From positions 1-40,257 of the forward strand of contig CABUTO010000020.1 of the NCBI GenBank assembly GCA_902494535.1: a stretch of 40,257 nt of DNA, written 5' to 3'. The position numbers were made by a program, and so were the translations under genes. This document shows, one piece after another, positions 1 through 8,057 of the stretch. Every line of letters begins with the position of its first letter. Positions within the stretch are counted from its first letter, which is position 1. Source of the stretch: an uncultured Collinsella sp. (lineage in GTDB: Bacteria; Actinomycetota; Coriobacteriia; Coriobacteriales; Coriobacteriaceae). The notes below the pieces were generated by a model. That model worked only from the letters and a program-made list of their open reading frames with translations. It was not told the origin of the DNA and did not search any database.

Positions 1-81
1 CACTGGAACACGAGCCGGAGGCAGGTAAGATTGAAGGGCCTGACCCCGGAGGAGTACCGGAATCAGGCCCTCGCGGCCTAG
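1..81 (+). CDS. IS3-family transposase OrfB, C-terminal end (partial)
   Basis: Frame 1 is open from the first base to a TAG at 79-81 and encodes 26 residues containing LKGLTPEEYRNQAL. This matches the conserved extreme C-terminus of IS3/IS150-group DDE integrases (a K-x-K-L-x-G-L-T-P-x-E-Y-R pattern). The rest of the gene lies to the left of the window. An IS-end-like sequence follows 15 bases after the stop, as expected for the right end of such an element. Whether the whole copy is intact cannot be seen. The family assignment is from memory of the motif. Confidence 0.75.
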   Translation, partial: HWNTSRRQVRLKGLTPEEYRNQALAA

Positions 82-95
82 TCGCTATTTAGGGC

Positions 96-119
96 GTCCA
101 AGATTTGGGGCGCAGTTCA
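96..119 (+). mobile_element. Right terminal inverted repeat region of the IS3-type element
   Basis: The sequence GTCCAAGATTTGGGG followed by CGCAGTTCA lies directly downstream of the transposase stop. It resembles IS3/IS150-group termini, which often read GTCC-A-TTT-GGGG-CAGTTCA. It therefore probably marks the outer end of the insertion sequence near base 119. The left end and the target duplication lie outside the window. Nothing else recognisable occurs up to base 187. Confidence 0.55.
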
Positions 120-187
120 AATTCGGACGGGCTTCTGTGCTCGATATAAAGTTTACGCGGTGGGGCTGCAAGGCCCGGCGGTGTAGC

Positions 188-2212
188 TTAGCGTCGACGC
201 TTCCAGATAATGCCGAGCATGATGACGATGATGCCGCCGATAAGGCACGCGCCAACTACTGCCAGCGTGCGGTCTCCCGTTGCGGCGAGCTTACCGGTCG
301 TCTTCTTGGTGATGACCTTCGTGGTCGCCGTGTCCGTCTTAGGCGAGGGCTTAGGCGTCGGGGCCGGTGTGGGCGTGGGGTCCACGGCAGCGGAGCCAAA
401 GCTGATGGTGCCCGCGAGCGAGGCCATCTTGCTCTCCCAGCTGTCCTGCCCGATCAGTGCCCTCAGCGCCGCCTCGCACGTGCCCCACTCGGTGTACTTG
501 GTGGCGTGTGCAAAGGTGGGAAAATCGGTCGTGTTGGTAATGATGTAGTTGTTGGTGGCGACGGTATAGGTCTTGGCGGGGTCGAGCGTGCTGCCGTCTT
601 TGGTGAGTGTGGCACTCACAATGCGCTTGCCTTCGGGCTGCGTCCAATCAATCGTCACGTTGATGCCGCCAAAGGAGAGGACGCTGCCAGAGTCATCGCG
701 CCACTTGTACTTGTCTTGCGCCTCCTGCTCGGTATGGCCGGCTGCCACGTAGGCTTGCTGAAGCTCGTAGCTGTGATTGCACTCGTCGCTGATTTGTAGC
801 GAGTGCTCGAGCGCTGCGAGGAAGTCCGCGCCGGTCATGGTCCAGGTCTCCACGGTGTTGCCGTAGGGCGAGATGGCGATGACGTTGCCGGCGGTCACGT
901 TGCCCGCCGCGATGCCGCCGCGGATGCCGCCAGCGTTTTCGATAGCGAGGTCTGCGCCCGTCAAGGCAAGATAGGAGCCGCAAATCACGTGGCCGATGGT
1001 CTGGGCTTTGGTGGTGTCGTCCTCCTTGCTGGGGCGGAAATCGGTGGTGCGCACCATTTCCCAACCATGCGTGCCTGCGGCGTCCTCGCCGTAGAAATAG
1101 TTGGTGGTGGATGTACCGAGCACCTTGTTCGATTCGTTTTCAAAGTCCTCGTCGAGCGGCTTGATCTTGTTGCGGACGGCCTCAAGGCGGCTCTGGTAGT
1201 CGGAGCCCTTGTCGGGGTCTGCCAAAAGGTCGTTGACGTTCTTGGCGGTGTAGAGCTTCTCGTCGCTGCCGTCTGCAGGGACCGTGACCGTGTCATCGTC
1301 GGTCGACTCGGTGCCATTGGTGTCGTACTTGTACGGAATGGAAAGCAGTCCCACCTCGGCAAAGGCACTGCCCGCCTCGACAACGTGGATTGTCTTGCCG
1401 TCGGCTCCCGTCACCTTCTCGTTAAGGTTGATGTGCTCGTGGCCTGCGATAAGGGCATCGACGCCACGGAGTCGCGTGGCAAAGGTCTTGGCGTCGAGCG
1501 TGTGCGCGATGCACACAACAACATCGCAGCCCTCCTTGCGCAGCTGCTCTGCCTCGGTATTGATGGCGTTCGTGGCACTCGAGAAGCTGGTGCCCGCGAC
1601 CAGGTCCGCGCGCAGCGAGGAACCTAGCGACTCATCCATGGCACCCACGACGCCGACCTTGATTTTGTAGTCGAATGTGGATTGATCCTCGCTATCCTCC
1701 CAGGTGCGATTGAGCGTCTTCGTGATGCTCGAGCTCCATACGCCGCTCGTAGACTTCGCGTTCGCGCAGAGCATGGCGAAGGGCGTGCCAGTGGTGCTGT
1801 AGCCGGTCATGGTGCGGAGTTTGTCCGCGCCGTAGCTCCAGTCGTGGTTGCCCGGCGTGGTCGCGTCGTAGCCGTCGGCATAGAAGGTGTCCATGAGCTC
1901 GGCGATGCTCTTGCCCTCGCTCATGGTGGCGAAGGACTGTCCGTGGAAGGTGTCGCCCGCATCGAGCAAAAGATCGGGGGCGTTGCCTTGGGCGCTATAG
2001 AGAACCGCCAGTCCATCAAAGCCCACCGTGCCGGTGCCCTTGCTTGCGTTGTAGCTGTACTTGTAGCTGCCGTGGATGTCGTTGGTGTGCATGACGGTCA
2101 CGGAGCCGTCAATAGCGGCGGGCAGGTTCCCCGCAAAAGCGAAGCTTGGGATGCCTGCGAGCGCGCCGACAAACAACGCGGCGGTTAACGCAAGGCGGGG
2201 GAGTCTTTTCAT
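188..2212 (-). CDS. Cell-wall-anchored bifunctional metallophosphatase / 5'-nucleotidase
   Basis: This 674-residue protein is a UshA-type secreted nucleotidase, expected to hydrolyse extracellular nucleotides or UDP-sugars to nucleosides and phosphate. A signal peptide (about residues 1-27, ending AFA) precedes the metallophosphatase domain. Its metal-binding motifs are visible: HTNDIHG (42-48), DAGD (84-87), GNHD (121-124) and GHEH (257-260). A 5'-nucleotidase C-terminal substrate domain follows (about 365-600). A Pro/Thr-rich stalk then leads to LAATG (642-646), a hydrophobic helix and KRRR, which together form a sortase sorting signal. The second-position Ala fits the LAxTG motif used by class E sortases. 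The start is supported by AAGGAAA upstream. The gene is transcribed alone. The exact substrate is not decided by sequence. Confidence 0.88.
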   Translation of the reverse strand: MKRLPRLALTAALFVGALAGIPSFAFAGNLPAAIDGSVTVMHTNDIHGSYKYSYNASKGTGTVGFDGLAVLYSAQGNAPDLLLDAGDTFHGQSFATMSEGKSIAELMDTFYADGYDATTPGNHDWSYGADKLRTMTGYSTTGTPFAMLCANAKSTSGVWSSSITKTLNRTWEDSEDQSTFDYKIKVGVVGAMDESLGSSLRADLVAGTSFSSATNAINTEAEQLRKEGCDVVVCIAHTLDAKTFATRLRGVDALIAGHEHINLNEKVTGADGKTIHVVEAGSAFAEVGLLSIPYKYDTNGTESTDDDTVTVPADGSDEKLYTAKNVNDLLADPDKGSDYQSRLEAVRNKIKPLDEDFENESNKVLGTSTTNYFYGEDAAGTHGWEMVRTTDFRPSKEDDTTKAQTIGHVICGSYLALTGADLAIENAGGIRGGIAAGNVTAGNVIAISPYGNTVETWTMTGADFLAALEHSLQISDECNHSYELQQAYVAAGHTEQEAQDKYKWRDDSGSVLSFGGINVTIDWTQPEGKRIVSATLTKDGSTLDPAKTYTVATNNYIITNTTDFPTFAHATKYTEWGTCEAALRALIGQDSWESKMASLAGTISFGSAAVDPTPTPAPTPKPSPKTDTATTKVITKKTTGKLAATGDRTLAVVGACLIGGIIVIMLGIIWKRRR

Positions 2213-2275
2213 GGCAGTTTCCTTAGTCCTTAGCCAGAATGTCTGGTTGAATATCGGATTATCGACATAATATGC

Positions 2276-2316
2276 GAAAACCGCCGCAAGGGCCTCTGTC
2301 CCTTTGCGGCGGTTTT
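2276..2316 (-). terminator. Bidirectional rho-independent terminator after the ABC importer operon
   Basis: CCGCCGCAAGGG pairs with CCCTTTGCGGCGG (one bulged T) across a short loop. On the minus strand the stem is followed by TTTT, so it can end transcription of the importer operon before the 5'-nucleotidase gene. On the plus strand it is also followed by TTTT. Between it and the nucleotidase start, 2233-2247 holds a small palindrome (CCAGA-ATG-TCTGG) that could be an operator or leader hairpin. Confidence 0.75.
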
Positions 2317-2328
2317 GGCGTTTGCGCA

Positions 2329-2372
2329 GATAAAACCTACCAAAATAAACCTGTCCCTTTTTGGCAGGTTTT
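2329..2372 (+). repeat. Dispersed palindromic repeat, AAACCTRCC family, copy 1
   Basis: The sequence has imperfect inverted arms, AAACCTACCAAAA and TTTTGGCAGGTTT, around a core containing AAACCTGTCCC. Near-identical copies occur at 38141-38178 (opposite orientation) and 40088-40127 (same orientation). It overlaps the last two bases of the importer ATPase gene. It looks like a REP-type extragenic palindrome, not a gene. Confidence 0.75.
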
Positions 2373-3165
2373 AGCTTAGCAGCATGCGGTCGTTGGCGAG
2401 CTCGCCGCCCGAGACCTCCTCGAACTTCTGCAGCAGGTCGGCCACGGTGAGCGACTTCTTCTCGTCGCCGGCCACGTCGTAGATCACATGGCCCTCGTGC
2501 ATCATGATCAGACGGTTGCCCAGACGGATGGCGTCGTTCATGTTGTGCGTGACCATGAGCGTGGTCAGGTGGTTCTCGTCGACGATCTCCTCGGTCAGGT
2601 TGAGCACCTTAGAGGCCGTCTTGGGGTCGAGGGCCGCGGTGTGCTCGTCGAGCAGCAGCAGGCGCGGCCTGGTGAGCGTGGCCATCAACAGGGTGAGTGC
2701 CTGGCGCTGGCCGCCCGAGAGCAGGCCGACCTTGGCGTTGAGACGCGTGTCCAGACCAAGGTCCAGGCGCTTGAGCAGCTCAACGTACTCGTCCTTCTCG
2801 GCCTTGGTGACGCCCCACGAAAGACCGCGACGCTGGCCGCGGCGCTTGGCGAGGGCCAGGTTCTCGGCGATCTGCATGTCGGCAGCGGTACCGCGCATGG
2901 GGTCCTGAAACACGCGGCCCAGGTACTTGGCGCGCTGCGACTCGCTCAGGCGCGAGATGTCGGTGCCGTCGAGCTCAATAACGCCCGAATCGAGCGGGTA
3001 CACGCCGGCGATCATGTTGAGCAGCGTGGACTTGCCGGCGCCGTTGCCGCCGATCACGGTTACAAAGTCGCCGTCATTCAGGGTGAGGTCGACGCCGGTG
3101 AGCGCGCGCTTCTCGGTGACGGTGCCCTTGTTAAAGGTCTTCTTGACGTGCGAGAGCTTAAGCAT
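2371..3165 (-). CDS. ABC transporter ATP-binding protein (TrpXYZ/COG1101 type)
   Basis: This 264-residue ATPase would energise the importer encoded upstream in the same operon. Visible motifs are Walker A GGNGAGKST (39-47), Q-loop Gln88, signature LSGGQ (149-153), Walker B LLLLDEHTAAL (about 169-178) and switch His207. The DEHTAALDPKTA wording is typical of the COG1101 ATPases that partner COG4120 permeases and COG2984 binding proteins; some of these import tryptophan. The start at 3165 (MLKLSHV) is chosen over a more upstream in-frame Met because homology begins there and a GGGGGATGAGG stretch precedes it. It overlaps the permease gene by 8 bases, indicating translational coupling. Confidence 0.9.
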   Translation of the reverse strand: MLKLSHVKKTFNKGTVTEKRALTGVDLTLNDGDFVTVIGGNGAGKSTLLNMIAGVYPLDSGVIELDGTDISRLSESQRAKYLGRVFQDPMRGTAADMQIAENLALAKRRGQRRGLSWGVTKAEKDEYVELLKRLDLGLDTRLNAKVGLLSGGQRQALTLLMATLTRPRLLLLDEHTAALDPKTASKVLNLTEEIVDENHLTTLMVTHNMNDAIRLGNRLIMMHEGHVIYDVAGDEKKSLTVADLLQKFEEVSGGELANDRMLLS

Positions 3166-4081
3166 CTGCCTCATCCCCCTTCGTGTAGGAGCTGCGGAGC
3201 TTATAGCGCTCCCAAACCACGGGCACGCACAGGGCCACAGCGACAATCACGGCGGAGAGCAGCTTCATGTCGTTGGCGTCCATGCCCAACTGCAGCACGA
3301 TGGCGCGGATAAGGAAGTACACCACGGAGCCAAAGACGGCGGAGGCAAGACGGACGCTAAACTGCGTGAGGCCGCCGGGCAGCAGACGGCCGAGCACCTC
3401 ACCGATAACAATGGCGGCAAGACCGATAACGATGGCACCGGTGCCCATACCAATGTCGGCGTACTTTTGGCTCTGGCAGATGAGCGCGCCCGAAAGCCCG
3501 ATGAGGGCGTTGGAGAGCACGAGGGCGATCATCTTGGTGGAGTTGGTGTTAACGCCCAGGGCGCGGATCATGTACTCGTTGTTGCCGGTGGCGCGCAGCG
3601 CCGAGCCGATCTCGGTGCCAAAGAACCAATACAGGATGGCAACGATAGCCACGGCGAGCAGGATGCCCAAGATGATGGCAACGGTGGACTGCGGCAGACC
3701 GGTCATATTGCTGACGGCCGAAAACACGGTGCCCTTGGCAAGAATGGGCGTATTGGACTTGCCCATGATGCGCAGGTTGATGGACCACAGGCTGATCTGG
3801 GTGAGGATTCCGGCGAGGATCGCGGGAATCTCAAAGACGGTGGTCAAAATGCCCGTGACGGCGCCCGCGATGGCGCCGGCGCACATGCCGGCCAGCACGG
3901 CGAGCAGCGGGTCGACGTTGTTATTGACGATGAGCACAGCGCAGACGCAGCCGCCGAGGGCAAAGCTGCCGTCGCAGGTCATATCGGGAATATCGAGCAG
4001 GCGGAACGTGATAAACACGCCAAGCACCATAATGCCCCAGAGGACGCCCTGCGAAACGGCGCCCTGCAATGCAATGAGCAT
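3158..4081 (-). CDS. ABC transporter permease (COG4120, BPD_transp_2 family)
   Basis: This is a 307-residue, very hydrophobic membrane protein with about eight predicted transmembrane segments. It starts MLIALQGAVSQGVLWGIMVL and belongs to the branched-chain-type permease superfamily. The run RLLDIPDMTCDGSFALGG near residue 27 is characteristic of the TrpY-like subgroup. It forms the membrane channel for the binding protein encoded 203 bases upstream, and its 3' end overlaps the ATPase gene. AGGAGG lies 8 bases before the ATG. The substrate is not fixed by sequence; tryptophan, tyrosine or another small molecule are all possible for this family. Confidence 0.88.
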   Translation of the reverse strand: MLIALQGAVSQGVLWGIMVLGVFITFRLLDIPDMTCDGSFALGGCVCAVLIVNNNVDPLLAVLAGMCAGAIAGAVTGILTTVFEIPAILAGILTQISLWSINLRIMGKSNTPILAKGTVFSAVSNMTGLPQSTVAIILGILLAVAIVAILYWFFGTEIGSALRATGNNEYMIRALGVNTNSTKMIALVLSNALIGLSGALICQSQKYADIGMGTGAIVIGLAAIVIGEVLGRLLPGGLTQFSVRLASAVFGSVVYFLIRAIVLQLGMDANDMKLLSAVIVAVALCVPVVWERYKLRSSYTKGDEADA

Positions 4082-4185
4082 GCTTCATACCTCCTAGGAT
4101 AGGGTGGACACGTGATTCACCATAATAGCGGTAACAATGCATAGAAGAGCTGCGGACAGACGTTTTGTTTTACCTGAAACAAGCA

Positions 4186-4214
4186 GGGCGGACGCCGGTC
4201 TACAGCGCCCGCCC
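4186..4214 (-). promoter_or_regulatory. Intercistronic hairpin between binding-protein and permease genes
   Basis: GGGCGGACGC pairs over 10 positions (one G-U) with GCGCCCGCCC around a 9-base loop. On the minus strand it lies after the binding-protein gene, with only scattered Ts following. It is therefore more likely a 3'-stabilising or partial-termination hairpin than a full terminator. This would give more binding protein than permease, as is usual for ABC importers. The rest of the 203-base gap shows nothing recognisable. Confidence 0.55.
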
Positions 4215-4284
4215 CTGTGGCTCAGATATTGAATAACGCGGCTAAAGCGCGAGCACGGGCTCTAGGCGCATGCCGCGTATGGCA

Positions 4285-5265
4285 TTACGCGTCCAGAGCG
4301 GAAAGGTCGATGCCCAGGGCCTCGGCCATTTCGTCGTTCTTGACGACGACCAGGTCCTTGCTCGAGAGGTGCTTGATAGGCATGTCTTCGGGCTTGGCCT
4401 CGCCCTTCAGGATCTTAACGGCCATCTCGCCCGCGGCGTAGCCCAGATCCTCGTAATTGATGGAGAGGGTGAACAGGCCGCCGGCCATGCACATGCCCTC
4501 CTCGCCAGTCACGAAGGGAAGCTTGTTCTCCTTGCAGATCTGGCCCACCTGCGAGGCGCCCGCGGCGATGGTGTTGTCGGTGGGGGAGTACAGCGCGTCG
4601 ACCTTGCCCACGGCAGACTCGACGACGGACTGAATCTCGTTGGAGCTCGAGACGGTGAAGTCAGTGTACTCGAGGCCCAGCTTGTCGAGCTCCTTCTTGG
4701 CGGCCTTGATCTGGACGTCGGAGTTGGACTCGGCGGTGCAGTAGAGCAGGCCGACCTTTTTAACGTCGGGCAGGACCTTCTGCATCATCTCGAGCTGCTC
4801 GGCGACCGGGGTGAGGTCGGAAGCGCCCGTGACGTTGGTGCCCGGCTTGTCGTTGTCCTGGACCAGACCGGAGGCGGCGTAGTCGGTGATGGCGCAGCCC
4901 ACGATGGGGATATCGGCCGTGGCGCCGGCGGCAGCCTGCGCGGCGGGCGTGGCGATGGCATAAATCAGGTTGACGTTGTCGCCCACAAACTTGTCGGCAA
5001 TGGACTTACACGTGGACTGGTCGTTCTGGGCGTTCTTCTGGTCGATCTTGACCTTAAGGCCGCTCTCCTTGATGGCCTTGACAAAGCCGTCGTTGGCGGC
5101 ATCGAGTGCGGAGTGCTCGGTGAGCTGCAGAACGCCGATGGTGTAGTCGGAACCGACGGCAGCAGAGCCGGAACCAGAGTTGCCGCCGCATCCGGCGAGC
5201 GGGGCGAGCGCGAGCAGGCCGGCGGAGACCAGAAGGCTCCTGCGGCTGATGGTGATGTCCTTCAT
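4285..5265 (-). CDS. ABC transporter substrate-binding lipoprotein (TrpX-like, ABC_sub_bind)
   Basis: This 326-residue periplasmic-type binding protein is anchored as a lipoprotein. The N-terminus MKDITISRRSLL is followed by a hydrophobic stretch and the lipobox LAGC, with lipidated Cys26. After a short Gly/Ser linker the mature protein begins YTIGVLQLTEHSALDAANDGF, a hallmark of the COG2984 family (PF04392) that includes the streptococcal tryptophan-binding TrpX. The start at 5265 is chosen because a GGGGG site precedes it and the signal sequence begins there; the upstream in-frame Met has no support. It is the first gene of a three-gene operon with the permease and ATPase. Ligand identity is inferred only at family level. 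Confidence 0.9.
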   Translation of the reverse strand: MKDITISRRSLLVSAGLLALAPLAGCGGNSGSGSAAVGSDYTIGVLQLTEHSALDAANDGFVKAIKESGLKVKIDQKNAQNDQSTCKSIADKFVGDNVNLIYAIATPAAQAAAGATADIPIVGCAITDYAASGLVQDNDKPGTNVTGASDLTPVAEQLEMMQKVLPDVKKVGLLYCTAESNSDVQIKAAKKELDKLGLEYTDFTVSSSNEIQSVVESAVGKVDALYSPTDNTIAAGASQVGQICKENKLPFVTGEEGMCMAGGLFTLSINYEDLGYAAGEMAVKILKGEAKPEDMPIKHLSSKDLVVVKNDEMAEALGIDLSALDA

Positions 5266-5297
5266 ATCATTACCCCCAGTATAAAAATGGCTGGAAA

Positions 5298-5350
5298 CAC
5301 TGCACTGGGACAAAGTGCAAGTGGAACTATAGTAGCGCTGATGTCCATTT
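5298..5350 (-). promoter_or_regulatory. Candidate promoter and leader hairpin of the ABC importer operon
   Basis: On the minus strand, TATAGT (complement at 5326-5331) is a good -10 element; a TTGTAA lies 19 bases upstream. Just downstream, CACTGCACT at 5298-5306 pairs with AGTGCAAGTG at 5314-5323 (one bulge), giving a hairpin in the leader or an operator. No T-box features were found, so amino-acid control by tRNA is not supported. Confidence 0.4.
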
Positions 5351-5425
5351 TTACAACAGCCTGGCGGGTTTTTTAATACAGAATCGGATGGGCGGTACGG
5401 GTAGTCGAATGGGCGGCGGAGGGTC

Positions 5426-6214
5426 TTATGCGGCGGAGGAGGCGTCGTCCTCCTCGTCGAGGGCGGCGAAGAGCTTCTTGCCGTCGAGCAGGCGCGTGCT
5501 GACGTTTCTCATACGGGCGATCTCGACGGTGCGCAGCGTATCGTCGGTGCCTCGGGCGTCGTAGACCGTTCCCAGCAGATACGAGATGCCATCGCGCTGC
5601 CTGATGGCAAAGGGACGGAGTGTCATCCGTGCTGCTTCGGTTTCGCCGCGTGTCGTGACGCTCGAAATATCAAAACTCACCGTGGTTCCGTGGTCGATGG
5701 CCTGCTCGACGAGCTCGCACGTGTCGATGCGCTTGATGGGCGCGCGCGTTGCCTTGGTAGCCTTGCTGCCTGCGCTTGGAGCGGGTTCGGGTGTATCGAG
5801 GTAGCCGCGAACGTCGGCACTCGCCATGGCAACTAAATGCTGCGCCATGCTCTTGCGGATAGCGATAGGCGTGGAGCGGTTGCGCATGACCATACCGTGG
5901 AGCCGGATGATCTCTTCATCGGTGAGCGGGCGGGTAAGAAGTTTGTAGCCCACGCCGCGTTTGTACTCAATTTCGTATCCGGCATGGCGAAGCGCGGAGA
6001 TGGCGGTGTAGATGCTGCGCCGCGCCGCCGAGATGGGCATGCGGGCGGGGTCGTCGGGATGGGCGAGGCGCCGGATCAACTCATCGGAAAGCATGGCCTT
6101 GTCCTCGCCGGTGTTTTCGCTTAATAGTTGCAGAATGCGAACGGCGCGATAGGCTGCCATCGAGGCGGCGCCCCTCGTCGTGGTGTCGTAGGTTTCAACA
6201 GCGGCTTCGGTCAT
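5426..6214 (-). CDS. WYL-domain-like transcriptional regulator
   Basis: This is a 262-residue predicted DNA-binding protein. The N-terminal half has a winged helix: AAYRAVRILQLL, then ISAARRSIYTAISALRHAGYEIEYKRGVGYKL. That end is typical of HTH_11-type regulators of the WYL family. The C-terminal half carries a WYL-like ligand domain (TLRPFAIRQRDGISYLLGTVYD) in which the usual W-Y-L reads S-Y-L. The ATG at 6214 is preferred over a GTG at 6223 because AAAGGAC lies 9 bases before the ATG but only directly against the GTG. It stands between the importer operon and asnS. Its targets cannot be read from the sequence, although its position makes the importer a candidate. Confidence 0.75.
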   Translation of the reverse strand: MTEAAVETYDTTTRGAASMAAYRAVRILQLLSENTGEDKAMLSDELIRRLAHPDDPARMPISAARRSIYTAISALRHAGYEIEYKRGVGYKLLTRPLTDEEIIRLHGMVMRNRSTPIAIRKSMAQHLVAMASADVRGYLDTPEPAPSAGSKATKATRAPIKRIDTCELVEQAIDHGTTVSFDISSVTTRGETEAARMTLRPFAIRQRDGISYLLGTVYDARGTDDTLRTVEIARMRNVSTRLLDGKKLFAALDEEDDASSAA

Positions 6215-6390
6215 CGTGCCCACGTCCTTTCCGTTTTGGGTGGCGACGGTATGGAGCCTAGGACGCGGGGCTTTCTCAGGGGCGCAGGGCGCTCTGGGCG
6301 GTCGGTAGTCGTCGGCAAACGGCGGGTCGAGTTTTCAACAGCCCTGCTCAACTGACCAAAACCTTGCCAAAAGCTTGACGGATGCTGTTG

Positions 6391-6426
6391 AAAAAAGCGT
6401 CTCTCGACCGATGTCGAGAGACGCTT
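6391..6426 (-). terminator. Rho-independent terminator of asnS
   Basis: A perfect 14-bp stem (AAGCGTCTCTCGAC with its complement) closes a 4-base loop. On the minus strand it is followed directly by TTTTTT. It lies 47 bases beyond the asnS stop. Upstream, the gap to the regulator start also contains an 11-bp inverted repeat (TTTTCAACAGC at 6333-6343 and GCTGTTGAAAA near 6383-6393). Confidence 0.92.
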
Positions 6427-6472
6427 GTACGATGAGCGTTGGCGTGTGGCGACGCGAGCTAGTGTCCGACGA

Positions 6473-7876
6473 TTAGAAGTCGGCGTTGCCCACGGTGCGC
6501 GGGTGCGGCAGGACGTCGCGGATGTTGCCCACGCCGGTCAGATACATGACCAAGCGCTCGAAGCCCAGACCGTAGCCGGCGTGCTTGCAGGAACCGTAGC
6601 GGCGCAGGTCAAGGTAGTACTTGTACTGCTCGGGATTCATACCCAGGTCCTTGATGCGGGCCTCGAGCAGATCCAGGCGCTCCTCGCGCTGGGAGCCGCC
6701 GATAATCTCGCCGATACCGGGAACCAGGCAGTCGGCGGCGGCGACGGTCTTGCCGTCCTCGTTCATGCGCATGTAGAACGCCTTGATCTCGGCCGGGTAG
6801 TCGGTCACGAAGGTCGGGCGCTTAAAGTGCTCCTCGGTCAGGAAGCGCTCGTGCTCGGTCTGCAGGTCGATGCCCCAGCTGACGGGGTAATCAAACTGGT
6901 GGCCAGCAGCGACTGCCTGCTCCAGGATCTCGACGGCCTCGGTGTAGGTAACGCGGGCAAAGTCGGAGTTGGCGACATGGTCCAGGCGCTCGAGCAGACC
7001 CTTGTCCACAAACTTGTTGAGCATATTGAGCTCGTCGGGGCAGGTTGCCATAACGTCCTTAAGGACGTACTTGAGCATGGCCTCGGCGTTATCCATGTAG
7101 TCGTTAAGGTCGGCAAAGGCCATCTCGGGCTCGATCATCCAAAACTCGGCGGCGTGGCGCGTGGTGTTGGAGTTCTCGGCACGGAAGGTGGGGCCAAAGG
7201 TGTACACGTCGCCAAAGGCCATGGCAAAGTTCTCGGCATTGAGCTGGCCGGACACGGTGAGGCTTGCATGCTTGCCAAAGAAGTCCTGGCTCCAGTCGAC
7301 CTCGCCGGACTCGGTGAGGGGCGGATTTTTGGGGTCGAGCGTGGTCACGCGGAACATCTCGCCGGCGCCCTCGCAGTCGCTCGTGGTGATGATGGGCGTG
7401 TTCACGTAGACAAAGCCCTGCTCCTGGAAGAAGCGGTGGATGGCGGCAGCCGCGACAGAGCGGATGCGGAACACGGCGCGGAACAGGTTGGTGCGCGGAC
7501 GCAGGTGCTGCTGGGTGCGCAGGAACTCGACGGTTGCGCGCTTCTTCTGCAGCGGGTAATCCGGGGCGCTCGTGCCCTCGACCTCGATGGAGGTGGCAGA
7601 AAGCTCGAAAGGCTGGGGCGCATCGGGGGTCAGCTTGACGGTGCCGGTGCAAATGAGTGCGGCCGAGACGTTTTGATGGGCGATCTCGTCGTAGTTGTCG
7701 AGTGCCTCGCGGTTCATGACGACCTGCAGGTCGCGGAAGCAGCTGCCGTCGTTGAGCGTAACGAAGCCAAAGTTCTTCATGTCGCGGACGGACTTGACCC
7801 AGCCGGCGACGGTGACGGTCTGGCCGCCGAGCGACTCGGCATCGGCATAGAGCTGCGCGATTTTGGTGCGGTTCAC
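6473..7876 (-). CDS. asnS: Asparaginyl-tRNA synthetase
   Basis: The product attaches asparagine to tRNA-Asn in the cytoplasm. It is a class IIb enzyme with an N-terminal OB-fold anticodon domain (VTVAGWVKSVRDMKNFGFVTLNDGS, about residues 17-42). The catalytic core shows motif 2 FRAENSNTTRHAAEFWMIEPE and motif 3 GLGFERLVMYLTG near the C-terminus. The start is set at GTG 7876 because GGGAGG lies just before it, and the resulting 467 residues match the usual length of bacterial AsnRS (about 466). Upstream in-frame Met codons lack a ribosome site and would add unrelated sequence. It is a single gene, ended by a strong terminator. Confidence 0.93.
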   Translation of the reverse strand: MNRTKIAQLYADAESLGGQTVTVAGWVKSVRDMKNFGFVTLNDGSCFRDLQVVMNREALDNYDEIAHQNVSAALICTGTVKLTPDAPQPFELSATSIEVEGTSAPDYPLQKKRATVEFLRTQQHLRPRTNLFRAVFRIRSVAAAAIHRFFQEQGFVYVNTPIITTSDCEGAGEMFRVTTLDPKNPPLTESGEVDWSQDFFGKHASLTVSGQLNAENFAMAFGDVYTFGPTFRAENSNTTRHAAEFWMIEPEMAFADLNDYMDNAEAMLKYVLKDVMATCPDELNMLNKFVDKGLLERLDHVANSDFARVTYTEAVEILEQAVAAGHQFDYPVSWGIDLQTEHERFLTEEHFKRPTFVTDYPAEIKAFYMRMNEDGKTVAAADCLVPGIGEIIGGSQREERLDLLEARIKDLGMNPEQYKYYLDLRRYGSCKHAGYGLGFERLVMYLTGVGNIRDVLPHPRTVGNADF

Positions 7877-7982
7877 GTATCCTCCCATAACGGTTGAATG
7901 ATAGTTATCCATACAGTTCGATATTCTAGCAGCTCGGCTCATTTGGGCTATACAGATAAGGCATTGGCGGGATGGTTTTTCA

Positions 7983-8020
7983 AACGAAAAGCGCCCGCGG
8001 CCAAATGGTCGTGGGCGCTT
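7983..8020 (-). terminator. Rho-independent terminator of the EIIA gene
   Basis: AAGCGCCC...GGCC pairs with GGTC...GGGCGCTT around a 4-base loop. On the minus strand TTTTCGTTT follows. It lies 38 bases past the EIIA stop and before asnS, separating the two transcripts. Confidence 0.85.
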
Positions 8021-8057
8021 GACGAGGTGCCTTTTGGCTGTGTGGCGCGGGGCCTGG

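Noticed and set aside
5266..5425. T-box or tryptophan riboswitch before the binding-protein gene
   Set aside because: The leader is too short, and no specifier or T-box consensus is visible; only a small hairpin is present.
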